From Pseudomonadota bacterium (GTDB lineage Bacteria; Pseudomonadota; Gammaproteobacteria; Burkholderiales; Burkholderiaceae_C), in assembly GCA_018242005.1 (NCBI GenBank), contig JAFECU010000293.1, forward strand, positions 1-58,276: a DNA stretch of 58,276 nucleotides. The letters run 5' to 3'. Below, piece after piece: positions 17,074 to 25,045 of the stretch. How positions within the stretch are numbered: position 1 is the stretch's first letter; each line of letters begins with the position of its first letter. The notes under the pieces are model-generated. The model did no database searches and was not told where the DNA came from. It saw only the letters and a list, made by a program, of their open reading frames with translations. The translations under genes and the position numbers were made by a program.

Positions 17074-17619
17074 ATGAGCAACCCAGCCACCCTTCCTGTG
17101 CCGCCGGGCAGCCATATCGTCATGTCCTTGTTCGCTACTCATGGGGCCGCCGACGGCGCCGTGCGCAAGCTGGACGCGGGCGGCGTGCCGCTGGCAAGCA
17201 TCTCGGTCGTGGGCCGCAACTACCACAGCGAGGAGCAGCCGGTCGGCTACTTCAACGCCGGTGAGCGCGCCTGGTTCTACGGCAAGCTGGGCGCCTTCTG
17301 GGGCGGCCTGGCGGGCCTGCTGCTGGGCTCGGGCTTCTTCTTCGTGCCGGTGATCGGACCCATGGTGGTGCTCGGACCCATGACCTCGGTCATCGTTGGC
17401 GGCATAGAGGGCGCCGTGCTCGCGGGCGGGGCCTCGGCCCTGGTCGGCGCGCTGACGGGCCTGGGCGTGCCGCGCAATTCGGTGCTGCGCTACGACAGCG
17501 CCACCCGGGCCGACCAGTTCCTGGTGACGGTGCATGCGCAGGAGCAGGACGTGCAGCGCATCCAGCAACTGCTGGCCGAGGCCGGCGGCAGCGACATCGA
17601 AACCCATGCGCTGACCTGA
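17074..17619 (+). CDS. General-stress-like membrane protein of unknown function
   Basis: 181 aa from ATG 17074 with CAAGGAG upstream. The N-terminal segment (HIVMSLFATHGAADGAVRKLDAGGVPLASISVVGRNYHSEE) looks like the general stress protein 17M/YflT-type ferredoxin-like fold. The middle (about 70-135) is a glycine-rich double hydrophobic hairpin (GGLAGLLLGSGFFFVPVIGP, then GGIEGAVLAGGASALVGALTGLG). The C-terminal part (ADQFLVTVHAQEQDVQRIQQLL) again looks like a small alpha/beta unit. It is 28 nt after the SDR and may be co-transcribed. Function unknown; association with the downstream H+-ATPase is only positional. Confidence 0.75.
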   Translation: MSNPATLPVPPGSHIVMSLFATHGAADGAVRKLDAGGVPLASISVVGRNYHSEEQPVGYFNAGERAWFYGKLGAFWGGLAGLLLGSGFFFVPVIGPMVVLGPMTSVIVGGIEGAVLAGGASALVGALTGLGVPRNSVLRYDSATRADQFLVTVHAQEQDVQRIQQLLAEAGGSDIETHALT

Positions 17620-17792
17620 GAGACCGAGCGCCTTCCCCCATGCCCGCCTGCGCCGGCCAAACACCCCGCTCGTCGTGGCAGATGCTCGCCATGGCCCGCG
17701 CCGTGGCTGTGCGCCGCGCCTCGATCGGCGGCGTTTTGGCGAATCGTCCGGGCACGAGGGACGGACGCCACCGCTGAATCCAGGCCGCGCTC

Positions 17793-20159
17793 ATGGCTGC
17801 CGTGCAGGATGCGTCTCAGGCTCCGGCCATGCCGCCTTCGGCCGGCGTGGCAGGCGCGGGCCTCACCACGGCCGCGGCGCGCGAGGCGCTGGCGCGCGTC
17901 GGTCCCAACGAGATCGCCGAGGCGCGCGACAACCTGCTGCGCCGGCTGTTGACCAAGCTCTGGGCGCCCGTGCCCTGGATGCTGGAGGCGGCGGTGCTGC
18001 TGGAGCTGGCTCTGGGCAAACGGGCCGAGGCGGCCATCATCGCTGCGCTGGTGCTGCTCAACGCCGTGGTGGCACTGGCCCAGGAAGGTCGGGCGCGTAC
18101 GGCGCTGGCCGCACTCAGGTCGCGCCTGGCGCTCAACGCCTCGGTGCACCGTGACGGCGCCTGGGTCACGCTGCCCGCGCGCGAGCTGGTGCCGGGCGAT
18201 CGGGTCAAGCTGTCGCTGGGCGCCGTGGTGCCGGCCGATGCCAGGCTGACCGCGGGCGAGGTGCTGCTCGACCAATCCATGCTGACCGGCGAATCGGTAC
18301 CCGTGGAGTTGGGCCCGGGCGCGGGCGTCTACGCGGGTGCCCTGGTGCGCCGCGGCGAGGCCGAGGCGCTGGTGACGGCCACCGGCGAGCGCACGCGCTT
18401 TGGCCGCACGGCCGAGCTGGTGCGCACGGCCCATGTCGCAGGCACGCAGCAGAAGGCCGTGCTGCATGTGGTGCGCAACCTGGCGCTGTTCAACGGCGTG
18501 GTGATCCTGCTGCTGGTGCTGTACGCCTGGCACCAGGGCCTGGGCCTGGGGGCCATAGAGCCGCTCGTGCTGACGGCCGTTCTGGCCTCCATCCCCGTCT
18601 CCCTGCCGGCGACCTTCACCATGGCGGCGGCGCTGTCCGCGCACGCACTGGCGGCGCGCGGCGTGCTGGCCACGCGGCTGTCGGCGCTGGACGAGGCGGG
18701 CAGTATCGACCTGCTGTGTTCGGACAAGACGGGGACCCTGACGCGCAACACCCTGCGCGTGGTGCTGGCGCAGCCGTTCGCGGGCTTTGACGAATCGGGT
18801 CTGCGCGCGCTGGCGGCGCTGGCCAGCTCCGATGGCGGCGCCGACCCGGTGGATGCCGCTATCCGCGCCGCGGCCGGGCCGGCGGCGGACTGGCCCAGGA
18901 GGATCGCATTTGAGGCCTTCGACCCGCAGACCAAGCGCGCCGAGGCGCGCGTGGTGGATGCGCAGGGGCGGGAGCAGCGCATCATGAAGGGTGCCTTTGC
19001 CGCCATTGCCGATGCGGTGGGGGCCGACGACGCGCAGCGCGGCGCGGCCGAGGCTCTGGAGGCGCAGGGCCACCGGGTGCTGGCGGTCGCGGTTCAGGGC
19101 GCTCAGGGTGCAGACGCCGGCCGCATCGCCGGCCTGATCGCGCTCAGCGACCCACCGCGCGAGGATGCGGCGCAGATCGTCGGCCGCCTGCATGAGCATG
19201 GCGTGCGCGTGCTGATGGTCACGGGCGACGCACCGGCCACCGCCGCGGCCGTGGCGCGCATGGTGGGCATAGAGGGCCCTGTCTGCACTGCGGGTGGCGA
19301 GATGGCCGACGTGCGGCCCGAGCGGTGTGCCGTGCTGGCCGGCGTGCTGCCGCAGGACAAATTCCGCCTGGTGCAGGGTCTGCAGGCCGCGGGCCATACG
19401 GTGGGCATGTGCGGTGACGGCGCCAACGATGCGCCGGCCCTGCGCCAGGCGCATATGGGCATTGCCGTGGCCCAGGCCACCGACGTGGCCAAGGCCGCGG
19501 CCGGCCTGGTGCTGACCGAGCCCGGCCTGGGCGGCATCATGAGCGCGATTGAGGAGGGGCGCCGCACCTTCCGGCGCGTGCAGACCTATGCGCTCAACTC
19601 CATCATCAAGAAGGTGGCCACGGTGCTGTTCATCGCCGCCGGCTTCGTGATGACGGGGCAGGCCATCCTGAGCCCCTTGCTGATGATCGTGCTGCTGGTG
19701 GTGGGCGATCTGCTGTCCATGGCCATTACCACCGACCGCGTCACGCCGTCGCGCCTGCCCAATGTCTGGCGCATCGGCGCGCTCACGGCCGTGGGCGTGT
19801 CGCTGGGGCTGGCGCAGCTGCTGTTTGCCATCGGCGTGCTGGCGGTCGGCGCGTTCTGGCTGCGGCTGGCGCCCGGCGCGCTCATGACGCTGGCCTTTCT
19901 GACCCTGGTGTTCGCCGGCCAGGCGACGATCTACGCCATCCGCATACGTGGCTGGCCGTGGGAAACCGCGCCGGGTGGCTGGCTCGCCGCGGCCAGCCTG
20001 GCCGACCTGGCCATTGGCGCGGGCGTGGCCATGAGCGGTGCCATCAGCGCGCCCTTGCCCGGTGGCCTGATGCTGGGCTTGCTGGCGGCGTCGGCCTTGC
20101 TGGCGCTGCTTCTGAGCGGCCTGCGCCGCCTGGCGTTTGTGCGCCTGGGTTTGGCGTGA
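17793..20159 (+). CDS. P-type ATPase, P3A plasma-membrane H+-ATPase type
   Basis: 788 aa with TGES actuator motif, phosphorylation site CSDKTGTLT, hinge GDGANDAPAL, and TM4 sequence ASIPVSLPATFTM, which is the P3A proton-pump version of the ion-binding loop. Ten hydrophobic segments can be placed, six of them at the C-terminal end. P3A pumps export protons at the cost of ATP; in bacteria they are uncommon and often tied to acid or energy stress. The 173-bp gap upstream shows no promoter I can defend. It converges with the response regulator gene (9-bp gap). Confidence 0.88.
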   Translation: MAAVQDASQAPAMPPSAGVAGAGLTTAAAREALARVGPNEIAEARDNLLRRLLTKLWAPVPWMLEAAVLLELALGKRAEAAIIAALVLLNAVVALAQEGRARTALAALRSRLALNASVHRDGAWVTLPARELVPGDRVKLSLGAVVPADARLTAGEVLLDQSMLTGESVPVELGPGAGVYAGALVRRGEAEALVTATGERTRFGRTAELVRTAHVAGTQQKAVLHVVRNLALFNGVVILLLVLYAWHQGLGLGAIEPLVLTAVLASIPVSLPATFTMAAALSAHALAARGVLATRLSALDEAGSIDLLCSDKTGTLTRNTLRVVLAQPFAGFDESGLRALAALASSDGGADPVDAAIRAAAGPAADWPRRIAFEAFDPQTKRAEARVVDAQGREQRIMKGAFAAIADAVGADDAQRGAAEALEAQGHRVLAVAVQGAQGADAGRIAGLIALSDPPREDAAQIVGRLHEHGVRVLMVTGDAPATAAAVARMVGIEGPVCTAGGEMADVRPERCAVLAGVLPQDKFRLVQGLQAAGHTVGMCGDGANDAPALRQAHMGIAVAQATDVAKAAAGLVLTEPGLGGIMSAIEEGRRTFRRVQTYALNSIIKKVATVLFIAAGFVMTGQAILSPLLMIVLLVVGDLLSMAITTDRVTPSRLPNVWRIGALTAVGVSLGLAQLLFAIGVLAVGAFWLRLAPGALMTLAFLTLVFAGQATIYAIRIRGWPWETAPGGWLAAASLADLAIGAGVAMSGAISAPLPGGLMLGLLAASALLALLLSGLRRLAFVRLGLA

Positions 20160-20168
20160 GCGGCGTGC

Positions 20169-20891
20169 TCAGCCGCGCCGGGCGGCACTCTTGACCGCCA
20201 GTTCGGTGCGATTTCGCGCATGGAGCTTTTCCATGATGCGGCTGACATAGTTCTTGACCGTGCCCTCGGCCAGGAACACGCGGGCGGCAATTTCCTTGTT
20301 CGACAGCCCGTCGGCCAACAGGCCCAGCACGCGCGCCTCCTTTTCGCTCAGGGGTTCGTCACTGGCCTCGGTGCGGCCCTCGTCATGCGCGGGGGGCGGG
20401 GCCTCGCCCGGGGGCGCCGTCCAGCCGGTGGCCAGGAGGCGAAACTGCTGCAGCAGCTTGCGCGCCACCGTGGGCGACAGGCGCGACTCGCCGCGGTGCA
20501 CGGCGCGCACGGTCTCCAGCACATCTTCCTCGGCCGCGTCTTTCAGAAGGTAGGCGTGGGCGCCGGCCTGTATGGCCTCGAACACGAGTTCGTCGTCGTC
20601 GAAGGTGGTCAGCACCACCACATGGGTCTGCGGCAGCTGCGCTGTCAGCCGGCGTATGGCGGCCACGCCGCCCAGGCGCGGCATCTGCAGGTCCATGAGC
20701 ACCACGTCGGGCGCGAGCGCCAGCGCCAGATCCAGCGCCTCCTGGCCGTCGCCGGCCTGGCCCACGACGGTGATGCCGGGCTCGGCGCCCAGCATCAGCG
20801 CCAGGCCGCGGCGAATGATGGGCTGGTCATCGACGATCAGCAGGCGCAGCGGCGCGGCAGGCGTGGCATCGGCTGGGGCGGGCGCGTTCAT
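20169..20891 (-). CDS. NarL/LuxR-type response regulator
   Basis: 240 aa from ATG 20891; the frame is open to 20924. Receiver domain with acidic pocket (IVDDQP), phospho-acceptor Asp in LMDLQMPRLGG (about residue 65), switch Thr in VLTTF and Lys in LLKDA. A linker of about 45 residues is rich in Pro/Glu. The C-terminal LuxR helix-turn-helix (LSEKEARVLGLLADGLSNKE, then AEGTVKNYVSRIMEKL) follows. It is divergent from its likely partner kinase with a gap of only about 60 bp. Targets are unknown. Confidence 0.92.
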   Translation of the reverse strand: MNAPAPADATPAAPLRLLIVDDQPIIRRGLALMLGAEPGITVVGQAGDGQEALDLALALAPDVVLMDLQMPRLGGVAAIRRLTAQLPQTHVVVLTTFDDDELVFEAIQAGAHAYLLKDAAEEDVLETVRAVHRGESRLSPTVARKLLQQFRLLATGWTAPPGEAPPPAHDEGRTEASDEPLSEKEARVLGLLADGLSNKEIAARVFLAEGTVKNYVSRIMEKLHARNRTELAVKSAARRG

Positions 20892-20954
20892 GGCCGCCAC
20901 CCGTACGCGGCGCCGCTGCCGCACAATCGGCTGCTCGGATAGTCCTTGTGTCGC

Positions 20955-22787
20955 ATGCGCCGCAGCTTACCCCAGCCCAACGAAACCATGGATGCGCCGC
21001 CGCCTGCGCCCTGGTGGCAGAGCCTCAACCCCTGGCGGCACTTTGCCGCGGCGCTGGGCTGGGCCATGTTCGCCCTGGTGGTGGTGGGCGCGCTGGTGGC
21101 CGCCGAATGGGCCGCCAGCGAGGCGGAGCGCCATGTGGCCGTTGCAGCACGTGCGCGCCTGCAGCAGACCGCCAATCAGGCCGCCGATGCCCTCACTGCC
21201 CAGCTGCAGGTGCGACTGGCCGCCATGCGTGCCACGGCCGCGCAATGGCCCTTGCTGTCGGGAACAGCCCCGGCCATGGGCGACGGCCTGGCGGCATTGC
21301 AGGCGCAGCAGCCCGAGCTCGGCTGGATAGGTGCGCTCGACACCTCGGGCCAATGGCTGGCGGCCACGGCACCCTGGCCGGAGTCCGACCCGCTGGCCGG
21401 ACAGCCCTGGCTGGATCGGGCGCGGCGCAACCCGGTGGTGGTGCTGCACCGCAGCGACCACCAGGCGGTGGTCGATATGCTGGTGCTGGCCGTGCCCATG
21501 GCCACGCGCGAGGGCTCCGGCGTGCTGCTGGCACAGCTGCCCTGGCTGTGGCTGCAGGCCGAGCTCGATGCACAGCTGCGCGCCATCGGCGGCGGCGTGC
21601 CCGTAGAGCTGCTGCTGACGGGGCCGGGCGGGCGTGTGCTGGCCGGCCCACATGCGGTTCAGGGACTGGCGCCTGGCGCCGACCTGAGCGGTGGCGGCCG
21701 ATATCTGCTGGAACGGGCGAATGCGCCACTGGCCGAGGGGGCGCTGGCCGAGGGCGGCGCGGCCGGCCAGGCCTGGCAGCTGTGGGTGCGCGAGAGTGCC
21801 CGGCAGGCGCTGGCGCCGGCGCGCGAGACGCACCAGGCGGTGCTGATCGGGGTGCTGGCCGTGGGGCTGCTGGCCGCGCTGGCGGCCGTGGGCGTGGCGC
21901 GCTGGCTGCTGCGCCGGCTCGATGTGCTGGCGCAGCAGGCCAGGGCGGTGCGTGGCGGACGCCGCGACAGCATAGACATACCTGCGGGACGCGACGAGGT
22001 GCACGCCATAGGCGTGACGCTGGCGCGGCTGATCACCCATTGGCAGGACGAGAAGGCGGCGCTGACGCGGCTCAACACCGAGCTCGATGCCCGCGTGGCG
22101 GCACGTACGGCGCGCATCGAGCGCCTGGCGCAGGATGCGCGCCGTGCCGCCGTCACGCGCGAGCGCCTGCGCCTGGCGCGCGGCCTGCACGACACGCTGG
22201 CGCACTCGCTCATGGCCCTGCTCACGCAGATCCGCCTGATGCGCAAGCTGGGCGCACAGTGGAGCCGCGAGCGCCTCGATGCCGAGCTGAAGGATGCCGA
22301 ACAACTGGCCGCCGACGGACTGGCCGAGGCCCGTGCCGCGATTGGCCAGATGCGCGGCTCGGGCGTGCATGACAGCGGCCTGGGGCCGGAGCTGCAGACG
22401 CTGCTGCAGCAATTCGCCGAGCGCAGCGGCGTGCATGTCGAGGCGCAGATAGACGCCGCCGCTGCCGACCTGGTGGACGAACGCGCCGCCACGGTGCTGG
22501 ACATGGTGCGCGAGCTGCTGCGCAATGTGGAGCGCCACGCCGGCGCCGCCACGGTCAGGCTGACGCTGGAGCCCGAGTGCGGCCAGGATGCGGGTGGCGA
22601 CGAGCCCAGGCGCTGGTGCCTGAGCCTGAGCGACGACGGCCGGGGCTTTGATCCCGCCGTGACCCACATGGGCCATTTCGGCCTGGTCGGCCTGCGCGAG
22701 CAGGCTCTGCAGCTGGGCGCGGCATTGGCGCTGGACAGCGCGCCGGGCGAAGGCTGTCTTGTGCGGCTGCGGTTCTCGGCAGGTTGA
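20955..22787 (+). CDS. NarX/DegS-type sensor histidine kinase
   Basis: 610 aa from ATG 20955; a TTG at 20946 and an ATG at 20988 are other possible starts and none has a clear ribosome site. TM1 about 24-46, an extracytoplasmic sensor region of about 245 aa with no family I recognise, TM2 about 290-312, HAMP, then the HisKA_3 dimerisation motif RLARGLHDTLAHSLMALL (phospho-His about 411) and a HATPase_c domain with an N-box (VRELLRNVERHA), DDGRGFD and GHFGLVGLREQA. It pairs with the divergent NarL-type regulator. The signal is unknown. Confidence 0.92.
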   Translation: MRRSLPQPNETMDAPPPAPWWQSLNPWRHFAAALGWAMFALVVVGALVAAEWAASEAERHVAVAARARLQQTANQAADALTAQLQVRLAAMRATAAQWPLLSGTAPAMGDGLAALQAQQPELGWIGALDTSGQWLAATAPWPESDPLAGQPWLDRARRNPVVVLHRSDHQAVVDMLVLAVPMATREGSGVLLAQLPWLWLQAELDAQLRAIGGGVPVELLLTGPGGRVLAGPHAVQGLAPGADLSGGGRYLLERANAPLAEGALAEGGAAGQAWQLWVRESARQALAPARETHQAVLIGVLAVGLLAALAAVGVARWLLRRLDVLAQQARAVRGGRRDSIDIPAGRDEVHAIGVTLARLITHWQDEKAALTRLNTELDARVAARTARIERLAQDARRAAVTRERLRLARGLHDTLAHSLMALLTQIRLMRKLGAQWSRERLDAELKDAEQLAADGLAEARAAIGQMRGSGVHDSGLGPELQTLLQQFAERSGVHVEAQIDAAAADLVDERAATVLDMVRELLRNVERHAGAATVRLTLEPECGQDAGGDEPRRWCLSLSDDGRGFDPAVTHMGHFGLVGLREQALQLGAALALDSAPGEGCLVRLRFSAG

Positions 22788-23045
22788 GCCCTGCGCGCCC
22801 GTTCGCGCTCGCAAATGCCCGCCATCGCCCGAGCCATGTCCGTGCCCTGTGGCTGGTCCGGGCGAGTCTTGAGGCGCCTTTGGGGCGCAGTCTAAAAAAT
22901 TGGCTCAAGTAGCGAATCCTGTTGAACAGGAAACCGCCGTCATCCCCGCTTTCCCGGGAAGGACGAATCGACGGACATGCCTACTTGAGCCAAATAATTC
23001 TCAAGTTCCGAGGGTCCGGCGTGGAGGCTGCGGCCTGACTGCCGC
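22788..23045. other. Intergenic stretch holding a compact MITE
   Basis: No gene supported. Besides the MITE at 22900-22993 I see only GC-rich unstructured sequence. The histidine kinase and the oxidoreductase genes converge on it. Confidence 0.5.
22900..22993 (+). mobile_element. MITE-family-A copy, 94 bp, perfect 13-bp terminal inverted repeats
   Basis: TTGGCTCAAGTAG at 22900-22912 is the exact reverse complement of CTACTTGAGCCAA at 22981-22993. Taking the family terminus as GGCTC/GAGCC, the 8-bp flanks are AAAAAATT and AAATAATT (7 of 8 match), compatible with a target duplication. Core CTGTTGAAC...ACCGCCGTCATCCCCGC as in the other copies. It has no coding capacity, so it must be mobilised in trans if at all. 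Confidence 0.8.
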
Positions 23046-24176
23046 TCAACGCTCAACGCTCAATGCCCCCAGCGTCGGATAGTCGATGTAGCCCTTTTCT
23101 GCCCCCCCGTAGAACGTGGCCCGGTCCCATTCGTTGAGCGGTGCGTTGCGGCGCAGGCGGCTCACCAGGTCGGGGTTGGAGATGAAGGCCCGGCCAAAGG
23201 ACACCATGTCGGCATGTCCGCTGGCTACGGCCTCAAGAGCCATGTCGTGGTCGTAGCCGTTGTTGACCATCCAGGCGCCACGCCCGCCAGCATTGCGGTA
23301 GGCGGCCTTGAAGGCGGCGTAGTCGAAGGGGCGGCCCTCGACCTCCCGCGGCCCGCCGGTAGCACCCTCGATGACGTGGATGTAGGCCAGACCCAGAGGC
23401 GCGAGATGGCGTGCCAGGTACTCGAACAGCGGCTGGGGGTGGCTGTCCTGGATGTCGTTGGCCGGCGTGACGGGGGACAGGCGCAGGCCCACGCGGCCAC
23501 CGCCTATGGCATCGGCCACGGCGCGGGTCACCTCCAGCATCAACCGGGCACGGCGCGGAATGGCCCCGCCGTAGTCGTCCGTGCGCCGGTTGGCGCCGTC
23601 CTTGAGGAACTGGTCGAGCAGGTAACCGTTGGCGCCGTGGAGCTCCACGCCGTCAAACCCGGCCGACTGCACGGCATTGCGCGCCGCCGCGGCGAAGGTG
23701 TGGACGATGCCCGGCAGTTCCTCGACGGTCAGCGCGCGCGGCGTGCAGGTATGCACGAACTCGCCCTGGCCCGTCTCCGGGTCCACCAGATAGGTCTTGG
23801 CATGGGCCTGCACGGCCGAAGGGCCTACCGGTGCGGCCCGGCCCGGCTGCAGCATGGAGTGGGAGACGCGGCCCACATGCCACAGCTGGGTGACGATCTT
23901 GCCGCCGTCGGCGTGTACGGCCCGCGTGACCTTCTTCCAGCCGTCGAGCTGGTCGCTGCCATACAGGCCCGGCACGTCGGAATAGCCTTGGCCCTGGGCG
24001 CTGATGGCCGTGCCCTCGGTGATCAACAGGCCGGCGCTGGCGCGCTGTGCGTAGTAGGTGGCGGTGATGTCACGCGGCACGGCCTGGGGCGAGCGGTTGC
24101 GCGTCAGCGGCGCCATGGCGATGCGGTTGGCCAGGTGCAGATCACCGGCTTGAATGGGGTCGAACAGCGAGGTCAT
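23046..24176 (-). CDS. Old Yellow Enzyme family NADH:flavin oxidoreductase / alkene reductase
   Basis: FMN enzyme of 376 aa that reduces activated C=C bonds (enones, nitro-esters, maleimides) with NAD(P)H. TIM-barrel motifs: LFDPIQAGDLHLANRIAMAPLTR at the start, the substrate-binding pair in GVELHGANGYLLDQFL (His/Asn about 179/182), GGRVGLRLSP and VSFGRAFISNPDLV. NemA/xenobiotic-reductase type. The GST gene is in the same orientation upstream (55-bp gap with a parS palindrome), so both could serve electrophile detoxification. Confidence 0.93.
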   Translation of the reverse strand: MTSLFDPIQAGDLHLANRIAMAPLTRNRSPQAVPRDITATYYAQRASAGLLITEGTAISAQGQGYSDVPGLYGSDQLDGWKKVTRAVHADGGKIVTQLWHVGRVSHSMLQPGRAAPVGPSAVQAHAKTYLVDPETGQGEFVHTCTPRALTVEELPGIVHTFAAAARNAVQSAGFDGVELHGANGYLLDQFLKDGANRRTDDYGGAIPRRARLMLEVTRAVADAIGGGRVGLRLSPVTPANDIQDSHPQPLFEYLARHLAPLGLAYIHVIEGATGGPREVEGRPFDYAAFKAAYRNAGGRGAWMVNNGYDHDMALEAVASGHADMVSFGRAFISNPDLVSRLRRNAPLNEWDRATFYGGAEKGYIDYPTLGALSVER

Positions 24177-24199
24177 GTGCGGTCTTGGCTAGAAGCCCC

Positions 24200-24215
24200 T
24201 GTTTCACGTGAAACA
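24200..24215. promoter_or_regulatory. parS: parS site 1
   Basis: TGTTTCACGTGAAACA, the exact 16-bp ParB-binding palindrome, extended by 4 more matching bases on each side (24196-24219). It lies between the GST and the oxidoreductase genes. ParB from the parAB locus 5 kb away should nucleate here. Confidence 0.92.
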
Positions 24216-24231
24216 GGGGCGGGTGGGGCTT

Positions 24232-24840
24232 TTACTTGAGCATGCCTTCGGCCTTCATGGCAATCTGCACGGCGGGCCGCGCAGCGATGTGTTCACGGTA
24301 GGCGACCAGGTTTCTCAGTTGCGAAATGTCCAGGCCGACATGTTGCGCCCAATTGGTCACGGTGAACAGGTAGGCGTCGGCCACGCTGAAGCCGTCACCC
24401 ATCAGGTACTGCTTGCCTGCAAGTTCGCCGTCCACCCACTTGAGGCGCCCGAACAGGCGCTCCTTGATGGCGGACTTGTATTCCTCTGGGGTGTTGGCGG
24501 CAAATAGCGGGCTGAATCCCTTGTGCACCTCCGAGCTGATGAAGCTCAGCCATTCCTGCAGGTGGTAGCGTGCCAGCGTTCCATTGGCCGGCGCCAGGTT
24601 CTTCTGTGGCGCCAGGTCGGCCAGGTATTGCACGATGGCCTGACCTTCACGCAGCCGCGTGCCGTCATCGAGCTCCAACACCGGCACATAGCCCAGGGGG
24701 CTGATGCTATAGAAGTCGGTGCCGTCGGGCAGCTTGTGCGTCTTGGTGCTGGCCAGCACGGACTCATGGGCGAGGCCGGCCTCGTGCAGCACGATGTGGG
24801 GCGAGAGCGAGCAGGCGCCGGGGGAGTAATACAGCTTCAT
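24232..24840 (-). CDS. Beta-class glutathione S-transferase
   Basis: 202 aa. N-terminal thioredoxin-like domain [16 protein letters not shown] with the beta-class Cys10, SPLGYVPVL (cis-Pro) and [11 protein letters not shown] (Glu-Ser/Gly glutathione site variant). C-terminal helical domain with [14 protein letters not shown] (N-capping Asp). It conjugates or reduces electrophiles with glutathione in the cytosol. Upstream of it lies the mnmG leader on the other strand. The exact substrate cannot be predicted. Confidence 0.93.
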   Translation of the reverse strand: MKLYYSPGACSLSPHIVLHEAGLAHESVLASTKTHKLPDGTDFYSISPLGYVPVLELDDGTRLREGQAIVQYLADLAPQKNLAPANGTLARYHLQEWLSFISSEVHKGFSPLFAANTPEEYKSAIKERLFGRLKWVDGELAGKQYLMGDGFSVADAYLFTVTNWAQHVGLDISQLRNLVAYREHIAARPAVQIAMKAEGMLK

Positions 24841-24962
24841 GGTCGGTGACTCCAGACTGGTGAAAACCCAATGCTATGCCTTGTGGGCGAGCTTTGCATC
24901 CCGGCGGGCGAGCAGGGCATTGGACCGTTTTGGCCCTTGCCGCCGAAGGATATGGCTGCACG

Positions 24963-24978
24963 GGTTTCACGTGAAACA
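24963..24978. promoter_or_regulatory. parS: parS site 2
   Basis: GGTTTCACGTGAAACA: the 14-bp core GTTTCACGTGAAAC is perfect. It lies in the mnmG leader, 68 nt before its ATG. Confidence 0.92.
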
Positions 24979-25045
24979 AAGGCCGGCGCAACGCAAATGG
25001 GCAAAGATGGGAAAATTGCGGGTTTCCCCTTGCACGGAACGCCCC

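Noticed and set aside
24196-24219. Perfect palindrome considered as a terminator between GST and oxidoreductase genes
   Set aside because: Its core is the exact parS sequence and it is repeated in the same neighbourhood; no T-run follows on the minus strand.
24839-25045. Upstream extension of mnmG
   Set aside because: The extra 69 codons cover a parS site, show no homology, and MnmG proteins begin with the [15 protein letters not shown]-type start.
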